A stretch of DNA of 64,000 nucleotides from assembly GCA_029204225.1 (NCBI GenBank), contig CM055094.1, forward strand, positions 29,002,107 through 29,066,106, read 5' to 3'. Each line of letters opens with the position of its first letter. Positions within the stretch are counted from its first letter, which is position 1. Position numbers and translations under genes: made by a program. Positions 1-10,604 of the stretch are shown in pieces. A model generated the notes under the pieces. That model was not told where the DNA came from. It worked only from the letters and a program-made list of their open reading frames with translations, and ran no database searches. The DNA is from Diphasiastrum complanatum. Lineage: Eukaryota > Streptophyta > Lycopodiopsida > Lycopodiales > Lycopodiaceae.

Positions 1-87
1 AAAGCATCATGATTTATCACTGATCAGTTTGAAGTCATTTTTCAGTTAGCTTATGTTCAGACTAAAGTATGGCTGTATCTGTTGCAG

Positions 88-529
88 GTACCCCTCGAAG
101 GTTTTCGCGCATTGCAAGGCATCTCAGGCCCTCAGAAATTCCAGATTCACAAGGCATATGGGGCTCCTGAACGCCTTCCATCTGCGCACACATGGTACGT
201 GGAAGAAAATTAGGAATACTTTCACTGTTATATAGGTCAGATAACGTTGATTGAATTCAATTTAATCTGTGAGAAACTTGCATAAGCATGTCTCTTGGGT
301 ATGCATGTTCACTCAACTCTTATTTTACTTGACAAGACAAAGCTTATGGTTAATGATTATATACATACGCAGTTACATTCTTATTATGACCCTAGTAAGT
401 ATTTTATAATTTTCTTTTCTGGACAGTTTTAATCAACTCGATCTACCGGAGTACCCATCTAAGGAGCTGCTTCAAGACAGGCTATTGCTGGCCATTCACG
501 AGGCAAGCGAAGGGTTTGGCTTCGGTTAA
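88..529 (+). CDS. HECT E3 ubiquitin ligase, UPL1/UPL2-like, C-terminal two exons (partial)
   Basis: Two exons, 88-194 and 427-529, are joined across a 232-bp GT-AG intron (195-426). The first is preceded by a clean acceptor (GTTGCAG, 81-87), so upstream exons lie outside the window. The joined frame gives 69 residues ending in TAA at 527-529. They match the end of the HECT C-lobe: [18 protein letters not shown], then the PSAHTCFNQL block, then a conserved tail ending EGFGFG. In this family the Cys of the HTCFN block forms the thioester with ubiquitin before transfer to substrate; its codon is TG|T, split by the intron. UPL1/UPL2 are very large plant ligases whose HECT domain is at the extreme C-terminus, which fits the stop here. 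Assignment to UPL1/2 rather than UPL3/4 rests on the tail sequence as I know it. Confidence 0.9.
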
Positions 530-1779
530 TGGCGAATTATTTTGTCAATATTAGTGAGTGTTAATTCTTTTGAAAAAGGATCATGATATAGTCATGGGAA
601 GCATCTAGCTGGATTATTATGCTAGTATCCAATATAATATGAACTTGAGTAGGCTTGTAGAGAGTTTCCCACAATGTGCAGATCAGAAAGATGTAAAGAT
701 CTGCTTACTGCTTGTAAAGTGTTTAGTATACTGTCTTTGAGGCAAAATAATTGATTTTGCTGGCTTTACCGATTGGTTAGGCATGCTCACTATCATCTTG
801 GAAGTCCACTTGTAGCTGGAGGTCATTGGGCATTCTTTAGCCTGTTGATTATAGCAATCTATGTCAATTTTTTTGAGAATGAGATGTTTTTTTATGGTGA
901 GTAGACTCTTTCAGTTTGTTTTCGTTCATACTAAGCAATTTTGATGAGTACCTTACAGTTGCTGTTTCACAAACTTCATTATTTGACTTTATAGTGGTTA
1001 TTGAACCCTAAATGTTGAAAGCTACAAATAATGGTAATAGTCCTTGTTGTCACACACTCTGGTAAATTTACTCCGTGTGTGATATACTGTTTTGCTGATC
1101 CCCAATGTCGAATAACTTTTTGGTGGTCTTATATTTATTTTATGATTTACAGATAAAATTGTCACATGTAAATTGATTTTTCTAGGTAGGAACCCATTTG
1201 ATGATCTTCAGTATAAAGTTTTATCAGATTTTGATGCTTAAGCAAAAGTAACCACCTTATATGATGAGTTGGGTTTGTCTGATAACATTTGGTTCTGTAG
1301 GAAAGTCAAGAGTAACAGCATTAAGGCTAGGTCATAAGCTTCATAGTCTTGATGTAACATTGGCAATAGCATGTATTTCCCATGAGAGCAATTTTCCATT
1401 GCGGTTTATTTTGGCAATTTCGAGCATCTGCCACTCAGGAAAGATTGCATGCCTTTGTTATGTCAAGTACTACTCTAGACATAACATAAATATATCTTTT
1501 AGGAAGGAAAAGAAGCCAACTAAAAAATAACCCGACAAAGAAAAATTTCCGTAGAGGTCCTATTTAGCTCCTATTAATGATGTAACTGGTCTTAGCTTTG
1601 CAAATGGTGGTGCCTCTATCGAGAACACTCTTTACAATGTACGTTCACTATGGCATGGTCGCATTTGTTGGGGCTTTTACGACCTCATTGTGTGATGCAA
1701 TGCCTTGTGCACAGCGATCATTGAGGGGCCTGCCATGCTACAAGAGAGATATTGGGCCTTTGGTTCACAACCTTGCACG
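530..1779. other. 3' flank of the UPL gene, no recognised gene
   Basis: AT-rich sequence after the UPL stop codon, presumably holding its 3' UTR. I see no convincing exon, RNA gene or mobile element. The short open frames have no family signature and no plausible splice context. Confidence 0.5.
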
Positions 1780-1780
1780 C

Positions 1781-1975
1781 TTCTATTGCCCATGGTTTTT
1801 CATTGTTCCACCAGTGCTGCACCTATGACCCCGTTATGTTTGTGGTGGGGCCATCTAGGCCATCAGTACCTTCACCTTTCTATTGCTTATGGTTTTTCAT
1901 TGTTCCACCAGTGCTGCTCTCATGACCGTTATGTTTGTGGTGCAGCAAGCTAGGCCATCAGTACTTCCTTCTTGT
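1781..1975. repeat. Two-copy tandem duplication, period about 97 bp
   Basis: The stretch starting TTCTATTGCCCATGG at 1781 recurs at about 1878 as TTCTATTGCTTATGG. Both copies continue through GTTCCACCAGTGCTGC, a TATGTTTGTGGTG block and AGGCCATCAGTAC. The copies differ by scattered substitutions and small indels, so the duplication is not recent. No coding role is apparent. Confidence 0.75.
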
Positions 1976-2257
1976 TCAGCTCTAGTAGCAGCAGGCCCCT
2001 CAAGGCCCCTCTAGGGCTCTCTCTATCAGGTGCAAGGCCGTCCAGGTCTGTATCAGCTGCTTGAGGTTCAAGGACTTCAAGGGCTCTTGCAGCTACTTCA
2101 ACCCTCCTTAATTTGTGATCACAATTTGGGAATAAAGATAGACATCCGAGCAACTCATGTTGACAAAGTGGGTGCTAACTGGCCTGCCAAGGAGAAAATA
2201 TTGTTGTGAACATACTCTGGATCCCTGGTGTGCGGCAAGCTTTCGACCCTCTCCCTA

Positions 2258-2260
<3 letters not shown>

Positions 2261-2316
<56 letters not shown>

Positions 2317-2476
2317 GCCGCATGCCCCCCTGCGTGCGCGTGCACACACCATCGGCTGCCCGCCATCAGCGGGCACAGTTCGCTCTTTCTCTTCCTATGT
2401 CACGCCTACTCCCCCCTATGTCACACTCCTCTCTTTCTCTTCCTATGTCACGTCTGCTCCGCCTTATGTCTCCCCT

Positions 2477-2537
<61 letters not shown>

Positions 2538-2677
2538 GGGAGTGCACTTAGGGAGGCCGTGCCAAAAGGGCGTACCAAGGTGCAGGGAGGGCGTGGGGAG
2601 GGGGCAACGAGGGCAGGCGGGGTTGACGCAAGGGCAGGCGCATGAGGAGGGCGTGCAAGGGAGGGGGTGTGGGGAGG

Positions 2678-2726
<49 letters not shown>

Positions 2727-2891
2727 CGCGCGTGCACACACACACACCATCGGCCGCCCACCATCGGCGGACACACTCCATTTGGCAGGCCCCCCCAAAA
2801 TTTGAAAGTTGCTATTATTCCTTCCCACTCACTTTTCACTCTCTCTCACTCTCTCATTCTCTCTACCTCTCACGAGCTCCCTCTTTGAGGA

Positions 2892-2956
<65 letters not shown>

Positions 2957-3174
2957 GGGAGAGGGCGCAAGAAGGGCATGCGCGCGTAGGGAGGGTGCGC
3001 AAGGAGGGCACACAGGAGGGGGCGCCTGGAGGGGCGCACGTAGGGAGGGCGGACGGGAGTGGGCACGTGGAGGGCGCGCACAGAAAGGGGCCGCGTGGGA
3101 GGGCGCGCGGAAATGGCCCAAGGGAGGGGGCACGGGGAGGGCACAAGGGAAGGGAGAGTGCGTTGGGAGTGGAG

Positions 3175-3214
<40 letters not shown>

Positions 3215-3420
3215 CATCACGCGCACACGCAAACACACCCCATGGGACACCCGCCATCGACGGACACACTTCGGCCATGTACATACACACACATACATTG
3301 GCCACCCGTCAACGACCATCGGCTTTCCTCCTAAATCATCGGCCGCCATCCAAATCATTGGCCGTCACTCAGATTGTTGCTCGTCCGTCAACGACGGGCA
3401 TACCCACTAGTGTGTGTGTG
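2261..3420. repeat. Composite CT-microsatellite / GC-rich minisatellite cluster
   Basis: Five long CT runs lie at 2262-2314, 2481-2508 (running into CA, 2508-2534), 2681-2724, 2895-2955 and 3177-3212. Three of them (ending 2314, 2724, 3212) are followed by the same diverged block: GC and CA alternation, then CCATCGGC, GCCC(A/G)CCATC, then GGCGGACACAC or similar. Purine-rich GGGAGGGCG-type spacers lie before the third and fifth runs. The repeated order of run and block points to duplication of a composite unit of roughly 400-500 bp. Long frames here are low-complexity Leu-Ser or Arg-Glu artefacts of the CT repeat. Confidence 0.85.
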
Positions 3421-4439
3421 TATATGTACACAAGAGACTTATGGAAAAGACAAAATGCATCAATAAACAAGGACGATGTGGTATTGCACCACAAAGGCCT
3501 TGCCATGTCATTATATGAGAATAGTAAGTTGAAAATAAAATTTAATGTGTGAAAAATTATTTTGTGCAGTGGATTTATACTTTGATTTTGAAATATGTGC
3601 ATGATCTTCATAAGTTTGTAATGTATAATTAAAAATTTGATATTAGTTTGTTGGTAGCATAAAAATGTGGGAAAAGAATTGTTTATGTTGGGTTGATTAT
3701 TGTCAAAATGTGATTTCGTTGAGTAGTGATTTTGCAAATGACTTTGTAACATTAGAAGTTTAATATGATGTCGATCAGTTAGAAATGGAAGTTATTACAT
3801 GATGTAGTGAAACCTAACTTCTTGGTTGCTGAAAGCAACAAGTCGCCTACAGATCAGATGCAAGGATGCAATGTAAAGAAAGATATTGGAGAGGGATGTT
3901 AAAAAATGTCAAAGATAGTTGGAGTTTCAATGTATGCTTCAAATATACTGTCATTGAATGCATGTGTGGACATCAATGTTAAGGAGATTCTACTTGTCGA
4001 TTTATGAGCAATGAATGCTGTTTGGTGGCTTTTCATTTTGTCGTAACATATTTTTTGTACATAGTTGTACTGTTCCAATTCCCATACTTCGCCCAAATTT
4101 GACCCACAAATAAACCACTTCTAGTATTGGGATGCACATCATATACTTGAATTGTTTGATTTCGAAATAAATGTGTTGGATTAGTTGCTTTTTGTATTTC
4201 TTGACTATTGTATCATTTGGAAAGAAGCTTTAGATTGTATCATACAATTTTTTTTTATTTTCATCACACCTTTTTGGAAACTTATTTTTTGGCTTTGAAT
4301 TGTTGAGGAAGAAGACTTTTTCAAGTTCTTACTAATTGTGGTATTCAAAATTTCTTGTCGTCACTTGCCAAATCATTGTCTTCATTCAAATCTACAAAAC
4401 AATTTTAGCACAAGTAGTCAAAATTAACAATCACAATTT
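3421..4439. other. AT-rich spacer, nothing recognised
   Basis: Begins just after a short TG run (about 3411-3422). No protein family, splice pattern, LTR boundary or RNA gene was recognised on either strand. Confidence 0.5.
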
Positions 4440-4790
4440 GTATTTTTGAATAATCACATTTTAGCATTCATAATCTATATTCAGAAGTGTCCAAAATAAT
4501 CATGATTACTTTCTATAGTATTTAGTATTCAAGGGTATTCACAATCAGTATTCACAATTCGTATTCACAATATTCACGATAAGTATTCATGATCAGTATC
4601 TCATAGTATTTGTTTCAGTATTCGCAATTTCAAATCAGTATATGTTCATAATCAATGTTTAAAATATTTGCAATCACTATTCACACTATGCACGATCAAT
4701 ATTCACAATATACACGATCAATATCTCAAAATATTCGTTTCTCAATATTCGCAATTTCGTATCAATATTCACAATATGGAAGACATTTTT
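4440..4790. repeat. Degenerate AT-rich tandem repeat (TATTCACAAT-type motif)
   Basis: A short motif around TATTCACAATCA/TATTCACGATCA recurs many times. At a larger scale, two longer blocks share the same order: TATTCACAAT, CACGATAAGTATTC or CACGATCAATATTC, ATCTCA, AATATTCG or AGTATTTG, TATTCGCAATTTC. One lies at about 4540-4640 and the other at about 4680-4780. This suggests an older, higher-order duplication of about 140 bp built on the short motif. Confidence 0.65.
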
Positions 4791-5990
4791 TATATGTCGT
4801 CCTGCAAAAGGGAACATGATCACAAAATTATCATTAGATAAAGATCAATTATCATTACTGAAAACTCATTGATTAGTTATATCTTTCACAAAAAACATAA
4901 TAAGAACAATTGCCTACCTCAAGAAAACCAAAATAAAACAAAACATAATACATGTGCTTTTGTATGGGAAGCCATGGCTACAACTCATTGGACTACTCAT
5001 CAAGTTGAGCTTGAAAACAAGAAGTCCAATGAGATAGACTTCATCAGAAATAAGTACATTATTATAGAACCTTACAATGGATTCATTGTCACAGTGCAAT
5101 CCTCAAAATATATAATGCACTCAAAATATACAGTGCATGAAGCACGCATTTTGTTTCAACTATTGTTTTTAAGGGAGTAACTACGACACGACAAACTGAA
5201 GCATTTCTTTCAAACCAGACTTTACTGATATATAGTGGACATAATTGCTCTTCATATCAAATACATGGAGAAATATACACATGCTTGATGGAACATACAC
5301 ATCATAAATTTTCGATGCTTCTTGATATGGCCATTCTCACATTTCATTAATGGCACAGATCATATGAATCGATTTGATATAGATTTGTAAAAAGATCAAG
5401 AAAAAAGTAAACAAGTGGTACATGCTTTGCTTAAAAACCTACGACGCTTAGATGTAAATGTACTCAAGCAAAAATAGTATTTGTTGTGAAGCGGTACTAC
5501 TGTTGTTTATTGTGCAAATGACTGAAGTGATATTTGTAACAATGAGATTCCATGATATCTCTTGCGATTCGATGTTTCTGAATACAAAAATGTCTAGTTT
5601 TGTATGGCAATGCAATTCTTGATTGTTATCATATAGTTATCTATCATCAATAATGACTTTGCATGTACATTAGTTTTTGTGAAAAATGCAGCAAGATAAA
5701 CCCATTTGATCCTAGAAATGATGGAGAAAGCACCTACTTAAGATCCAAACAAGATTTAAAAGCTAGATTACAAATCAATGTATTGATTCCTAGCTTATTT
5801 TGGCTTGAACTCCATGAATTAGCTCCAAAACTCTTCACACGTGTGAACGTACAGCCTGCCGTCGCCTGGGTACTGTACCTACAACTCCAATATCATCCAA
5901 TGATCATAAAAAATCATATGCCAATAGCATTCATCAATCAAATCATAGACTTAAACTAGTCAAGTCTAAGGAAAATATTGATTTTGCTCA
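4791..5990. other. Spacer with one unrecognised 98-codon open frame
   Basis: AT-rich sequence. The longest clean frame is on the + strand at 5663-5959 (98 codons). It has no motif I recognise and no supporting splice sites or repeated copies, so I do not call it a gene. Confidence 0.4.
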
Positions 5991-5999
5991 TAATTGGAT

Positions 6000-6360
6000 G
6001 GAAATCCCATCACATAATTATACATGTAGAGCTCGGATCTGAGTATATTAGGGCTTCCATATATTCATTACAACCTAACCCTAACATATAACCTAAAGAT
6101 CCACTTGATCCACCCTATTTAGGGTCAATACCTCGAGATCCAAAAACAATGAGAAAATTGCTAATTTAAGCTCCTGAGTCTTTCTCTACCCTATCTATGC
6201 ACTATTTGGACACATTCCAAAGTTACCATTCCAAAGCTAGGTTAATGATTTGACTTAGAATAAGGTATCCTATGCTTTTGGCATGTGTGACATCCCACAT
6301 CATGAACTCAAAGTCATTTACAAGTGGAATTTATGCAAACTAGCTTGTGTAAATTTAACA
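6000..6360 (-). mobile_element. Probable 3' LTR of a copia element (left end undetermined)
   Basis: Read on the - strand, the copia reading frame above it runs into a purine stretch (GAGGAGGAG), immediately followed by TGTTAAATTT at 6360, as expected for a polypurine tract and LTR start. The sequence to the left is non-coding. I could not find the matching LTR, so the left boundary (about 5.95-6.0 kb) is only an estimate. Confidence 0.5.
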
Positions 6361-7020
6361 CTCCTCCTCACAACTAGTTGAAGATAATATAGACTTGCCT
6401 ATCAACCCTAGGGCTGATCTTAACTTCACAAATGCAGCTCTTTGAAGTGGTTTAGTGAGGATATCAGCAACACATTCACTACTTGCCACATGCTCCAAAG
6501 ATTTTTCCTTAGATTGCACCTTCTCTCTCACAAAATGATGAGAGATCTCGATATGTTTTGACCTTGCATGGAAGATTGGATTGGTTGCAAGGTGTTGGGC
6601 TGAAATGTTGTCATTGTAGAGAGTTGGAACAACATTTAAACTCATGACTTTCAACTCCATAAGTAGCCTTTTGATCCACAGTAGCTCCTTTGTTGTAGTG
6701 GTGAGAGCTTTGTACTCGGCCTCAGTTGCAGAAAGTGAGATGGTTTCTTGTTTTTTTGACAACCAAAAAACTACTCCTCCACAATGAATGTTGCATAGGC
6801 ACTTGTGGACTTCCTATTCCTTTTGTCACCTGCAAAATACGAGTCACTAAAGGTATGCAAATCAATGACATCTCCTCTATAGAGAATTCCATGATCTAGA
6901 GTACCCGAGATGTATCTCAAGATCCTTTTAGTATTTTTCCAATGTATCACTAATGGATCTTGCATATATTGACTTAGCCTACACAACCTAAAGCATAGAT
7001 CAGGCCTAGTTATGGTGATC
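6355..7020 (-). pseudogene. Ty1/copia RT end and RNase H fragment
   Basis: The - strand frame starts inside the RT thumb region (ITRPDLCFRLCRLSQYMQDP) and runs through RNase H: WKNTKRILRYISGTLDHG, then KKQETISLSATEAEYKAL, then KHIEISHHFVREK, ending near the LTR. A one-base shift between about 6762 and 6771 breaks the frame where the blocks SAYATFIVEE and VFWLSKKQ should join. Everything upstream (gag, protease, integrase, most of RT) is missing at about 7020. The protein resembles the copia copy at 59.4-62.6 kb, which carries the same WLSKKQ(E/D)TISLS block, so the two are relatives. Confidence 0.88.
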
Positions 7021-7143
7021 CAAAAAGGGTGATTGCCAAGATTTTGCTAGAAATCAATGATAAACTTCATTGCTCCCGTTTACGATGCACTTTATTATTG
7101 ACAGCTGTTACCAGCTGTAATTATCCATAGGCTAGCAGTCAGA

Positions 7144-8164
7144 GTTTTATGACATCATCGACCAGCTCCGCGTTCATGCCCTTGACAACGATGATATGGG
7201 AGTTACCAGGGTTTTAGAGGATAGCTTGGGGCCTATTACCCCCTACGGTGAGCATTTATTGCAGTTTGGAGAGGCCCATGAGTTAGCCATTTACAATGGC
7301 CTAACTTGTTGGCCAAACTCCGACAATTATACTTGTCATCCTCACAGTGGTGGACATAGTGTTGTGGATTATCTCATGGGATCACCATCTTCCATACCTC
7401 TCATCTCTGATTTTCATGTATCTCTCACCACTCTCTCTGATCATTCTTTTCTCTCCTTCGCTATCGGCCGCCTCCCACCTCCCTAGCCATCCTCACATCC
7501 CTTGCTTACACGTGCACCCAGGTATACATTCAGTTCTCTCTATATGCCAGTCTACCAGGAGTTTCTAGCCTCATTACTCCATTCCTTTCCACACGATAGT
7601 ACAATCGAGACTCAAGCTGCCTTTCTTAGCACCTCTCTTCATACCGCTGCTTCCCTAGCTTTTCCATCTAAGCCCCATAAAGGCAAACACACACGTTCCT
7701 CATCTCTGCGGCCTCTACACCCCTCGTGGTATGATGTCAAATGTTGCTCTCTTCATCACCTTGTCACCCATGCCCGTACCCATGAGCCTCACCTCCTATG
7801 CTCCGTCAGACGCTCTTACCATCGCACACTTCGCCGAAAAAAGCGTGCCTATGATGACTCTGAAGGAAAACGTCTTGTTGACCTTCTCTTCCGTTCCTCC
7901 TCAGGCACCTTTTGACGTGAGTTTATTCCTCGTGCTCCACCACCTCTCCTGGATGACCTCCGCATATGGACCGAATACGCTACCAACCTATATACCATAC
8001 CCATCGACGCACCCATCTCTATCTCCCCACGCCCATCTGAGTTCACCTTCTTCACCTTTGACATGGTACTTGCGGCCATCAAGAGAATGAAGTCCCATAA
8101 GGCTAGAGATATTGAGGACCTTGAATCCGAACTCCTAACCCATGCTTCCGACCTTCTTGCTTAG
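7144..8164 (+). pseudogene. Non-LTR retrotransposon (LINE) fragment: endonuclease to RT linker
   Basis: The first part (7144-7486) matches the second half of an apurinic-like endonuclease domain. It has FYDIIDQLRVHALDNDD, then FGEAHELAIYNGLTCW, then GGHSVVDYLMGS, and ends LSDHSFLSFAIG, the SDH motif typical of these nucleases. After a stop, the next frame (7502-7915) and then a third (about 7918-8164) carry the linker before RT, including AIKRMKSHKARDIEDLESE, the block that precedes RT in many LINE ORF2 proteins. The RT itself is absent. Both the endonuclease start and the RT end are cut off, so this is an internal fragment. It may belong to a LINE group common in seedless plants and gymnosperms, but that is inference. 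Confidence 0.8.
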
Positions 8165-8174
8165 TCTACTCCTA

Positions 8175-8178
<4 letters not shown>

Positions 8179-8207
<29 letters not shown>
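8179..8207. repeat. CT microsatellite
   Basis: An uninterrupted CT run of about 14 units, located exactly between the LINE fragment and the LTR-like sequence with a primer-binding site. Confidence 0.95.
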
Positions 8208-8211
<4 letters not shown>

Positions 8212-8610
8212 GGGTTCATGGTTTATTTGTACATTTTACATTTAGTATGAGAATAGTGAGATAGTGTGTTCAGTGAGAGTGTGTGTTCTTCTTCCGTCTT
8301 CTTTGGTGATTGCTTATGGTGAATGCCTAATGTTGCTTATCTGATTATTGACATATGGTATCAGAGCTACAATAGTCCAGCGTGCCTGATCAGTGGATAC
8401 AGCTTGTCACAGGTTCTGCAATGAAGTGAGAAAGTCCTTCACAGGAGGTGAAAGCTTGGAGAGACAAAAACGGCTAGAAGAAATCCTTCCTTGGTGTATT
8501 TTGCAGGTTTTGGAGCTCAGAATCATCAGCGGGGAATGAAGACACAGTCCCGGAGACATCGGAAATGCTAGGGTGGCATCAAACAGAGTAAAAATTTATT
8601 GAGTAAGAAG
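8208..8610 (+). mobile_element. LTR end plus leader of a retrotransposon (solo 5' end)
   Basis: Sequence before 8356 is LTR-like, and a perfect initiator-Met primer-binding site follows at 8356-8367. The sequence after it is leader-like with no gag frame. The element is cut off at about 8.6 kb and no partner LTR was found. Confidence 0.55.
8356..8367 (+). other. Primer-binding site (tRNA-iMet)
   Basis: TGGTATCAGAGC is the complement of the 3' end of plant initiator methionine tRNA, which primes minus-strand synthesis in most copia and many gypsy elements. Confidence 0.85.
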
Positions 8611-10024
8611 ATTTTTTTTGTCAAGCCTTTGGATCAAATCTGAGGCTTAGTGTTAGCTCAAGTTTCTATAACTCAATAAAGCATGTGGTGACTTCTAAAC
8701 ATGATTGGACCTATGATTTGCACCTCTCAATATGATTGGACCTCAAAAGCCAATAGGACGAGGATTTTGGATTATGGTGCACCACTTGCAATTTTGCATC
8801 CCTAAAATCTAGGATATGTGTCAACACCTCATAGGACTCAAGATGGATGTCTTTTTGCCTATGCCTAATCATCATAAAGATATGCACTATTAAGGCGGTG
8901 GATGTAGGTCCCAACCCCATGATGACACTTGGCATGCTTCTACTTGACTAGCTTTTGCTTACTTTCACATTGCCTTATGAAACAAGCTAATTTATGACAT
9001 AAAAAAACTAATACAATCAGGCCTACTATTCACATGTGGGAACATGATCCACACGTGTGATTGAGTTATGTACATGAAAATGTGAAATCATCAAGCTATT
9101 ATTTTCATAATCTTCACATACAAGAAGGACATTCACTTATTCTGAAAATAAATTAGAGCATGTTAAGGGCACTAACATATTTTTTGAGCTAGAAAAAGTG
9201 CTTGAAAAGAAAGAAACATCTTCGAGAAATTGAATTTTGATAAATGGTGCTATTCTAGCTTAACTTTGCCATGTATCCATTAGCTTACATGCATGTGAAA
9301 AAACTACTAGTCGAAAAATCCACAAAAAATAAAATGAGTGCTAGAAAAGCTCACTCTGTATGCTTAAAACCTCGCCAAAAAATCACACCCCAAATTGAGA
9401 GACATCCTCGAAATTCTTTGGAAAAGGTATTTTAAAGATTATATGAGTATATATTTTGGGCCCTCTTGTATTTTTATTCAGTTTGGCTCCTCAAAAATCA
9501 TATGTTGTCTTTTAGATATTTGTTTCATTTTCTATTATGATGGTTCTATGAAGTTTGTAAAAAACTATTGTCATGATCTGTTCTCAAATCACTTTTTTTT
9601 TTTGTATTTTTTTAAGGATTTGGAGATTGACTCATAGAAAAATATAATTTTAGGATTAAAAAAATAATTTGAAAAGTGTAAAAAAAAAACCTCTTTTTTT
9701 GGTCAAAGTCCCAAAACAAATGTCATCCATTCATATTGAAATAATGTAAAGTCCCTCTAATTGATTTCATCTCAAGGTTTTGCTTGGACATTTTAGCTTC
9801 CCATACATGTCATTCCTAATTAAATTCTACCCCAAGAGCATCCTCAATGCAACCACAATGTCTGTTGGGATTAGAATCTATCATAGCTTCTTGTACCTGG
9901 CTTTGTGGTGCATTGGATTTTCACCTTCGATCTACAAAAACAAATTGCTCTTACGTTATTTTGAGATAATAAATGAAAGAAAGCAACATTCATGGAAAAT
10001 CTAGAAACAAAAGCACATCTTTCA
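8611..10024. other. AT-rich spacer, nothing recognised
   Basis: Homopolymer-rich sequence with only short, unsupported open frames. Its right edge is the exact start of the left LTR at 10025. Confidence 0.5.
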
Positions 10025-10587
10025 TGTCATGTGCCAACCTTAGCATTCAAACATCTATTCCATTCATTAAACATCAAATTACAATGGAAATGCAAGAAAT
10101 CAAGAAACTAGTCAAAAAATCAAGAACATAGCTAAAAGTAGCAAAACTTCACCAAATTAGGCAAAGTAATGTATCTTTATTCATGATTATTGATCATTCA
10201 CAAGATAGGGGCCTGATTCTAGAGCATGATCATAGCTCTCATGTGATTTTAGGCACATGAACCACTTTCTTCATCAAGAAAGCTCTCAAAGAGAAGCTCC
10301 AAGATCTCTTAAACTCAAAATTACAAAATGAACAATAGCCTCCAAATTTAGCACGACCTCAGCTATATATAGTGGTCATTTGTGCCTCTACTATAAGTTT
10401 GGGGCCTTATTTAGCTAATTTGTGCCTTACAACCATTATTACAATTCCGCTATTCTCAATTATAGCGAGGTTGTTCGAACCACTTTATTAACTGCCCTAT
10501 TGACTAGTTCTAATCTAATTTAGCTCCATGGCTATATTTGGCAATTCATTAGTAAGCTCATGGGCTAATTACATGCAGCACATGACA
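10025..10587 (-). repeat. 3' LTR of the non-autonomous element (563 bp, complete)
   Basis: Both termini are intact, with TGTCATGTGC and its inverse at the ends. The five bases before it (TTTCA) would be the target-site duplication, but the other flank is lost, so this cannot be tested. Confidence 0.88.
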
Positions 10588-10604
10588 TTGCCCCTACTTT
10601 AAGC
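10588..10604 (-). other. Polypurine tract
   Basis: On the - strand, AAAGTAGGGGCAA directly precedes the TG of the 3' LTR, the expected place for plus-strand priming. Confidence 0.75.

Noticed and set aside
2155-3552. Several overlapping open frames of 60-250 codons on both strands
   Set aside because: They are translations of CT/GA dinucleotide runs (Leu-Ser or Arg-Glu repeats) and GC-rich minisatellite, with no protein-like composition outside the runs.
5663-5959. 98-codon open frame as a small gene
   Set aside because: It has no recognisable domain, no splice context and no second copy; length alone in a 64-kb AT-rich window is not enough.
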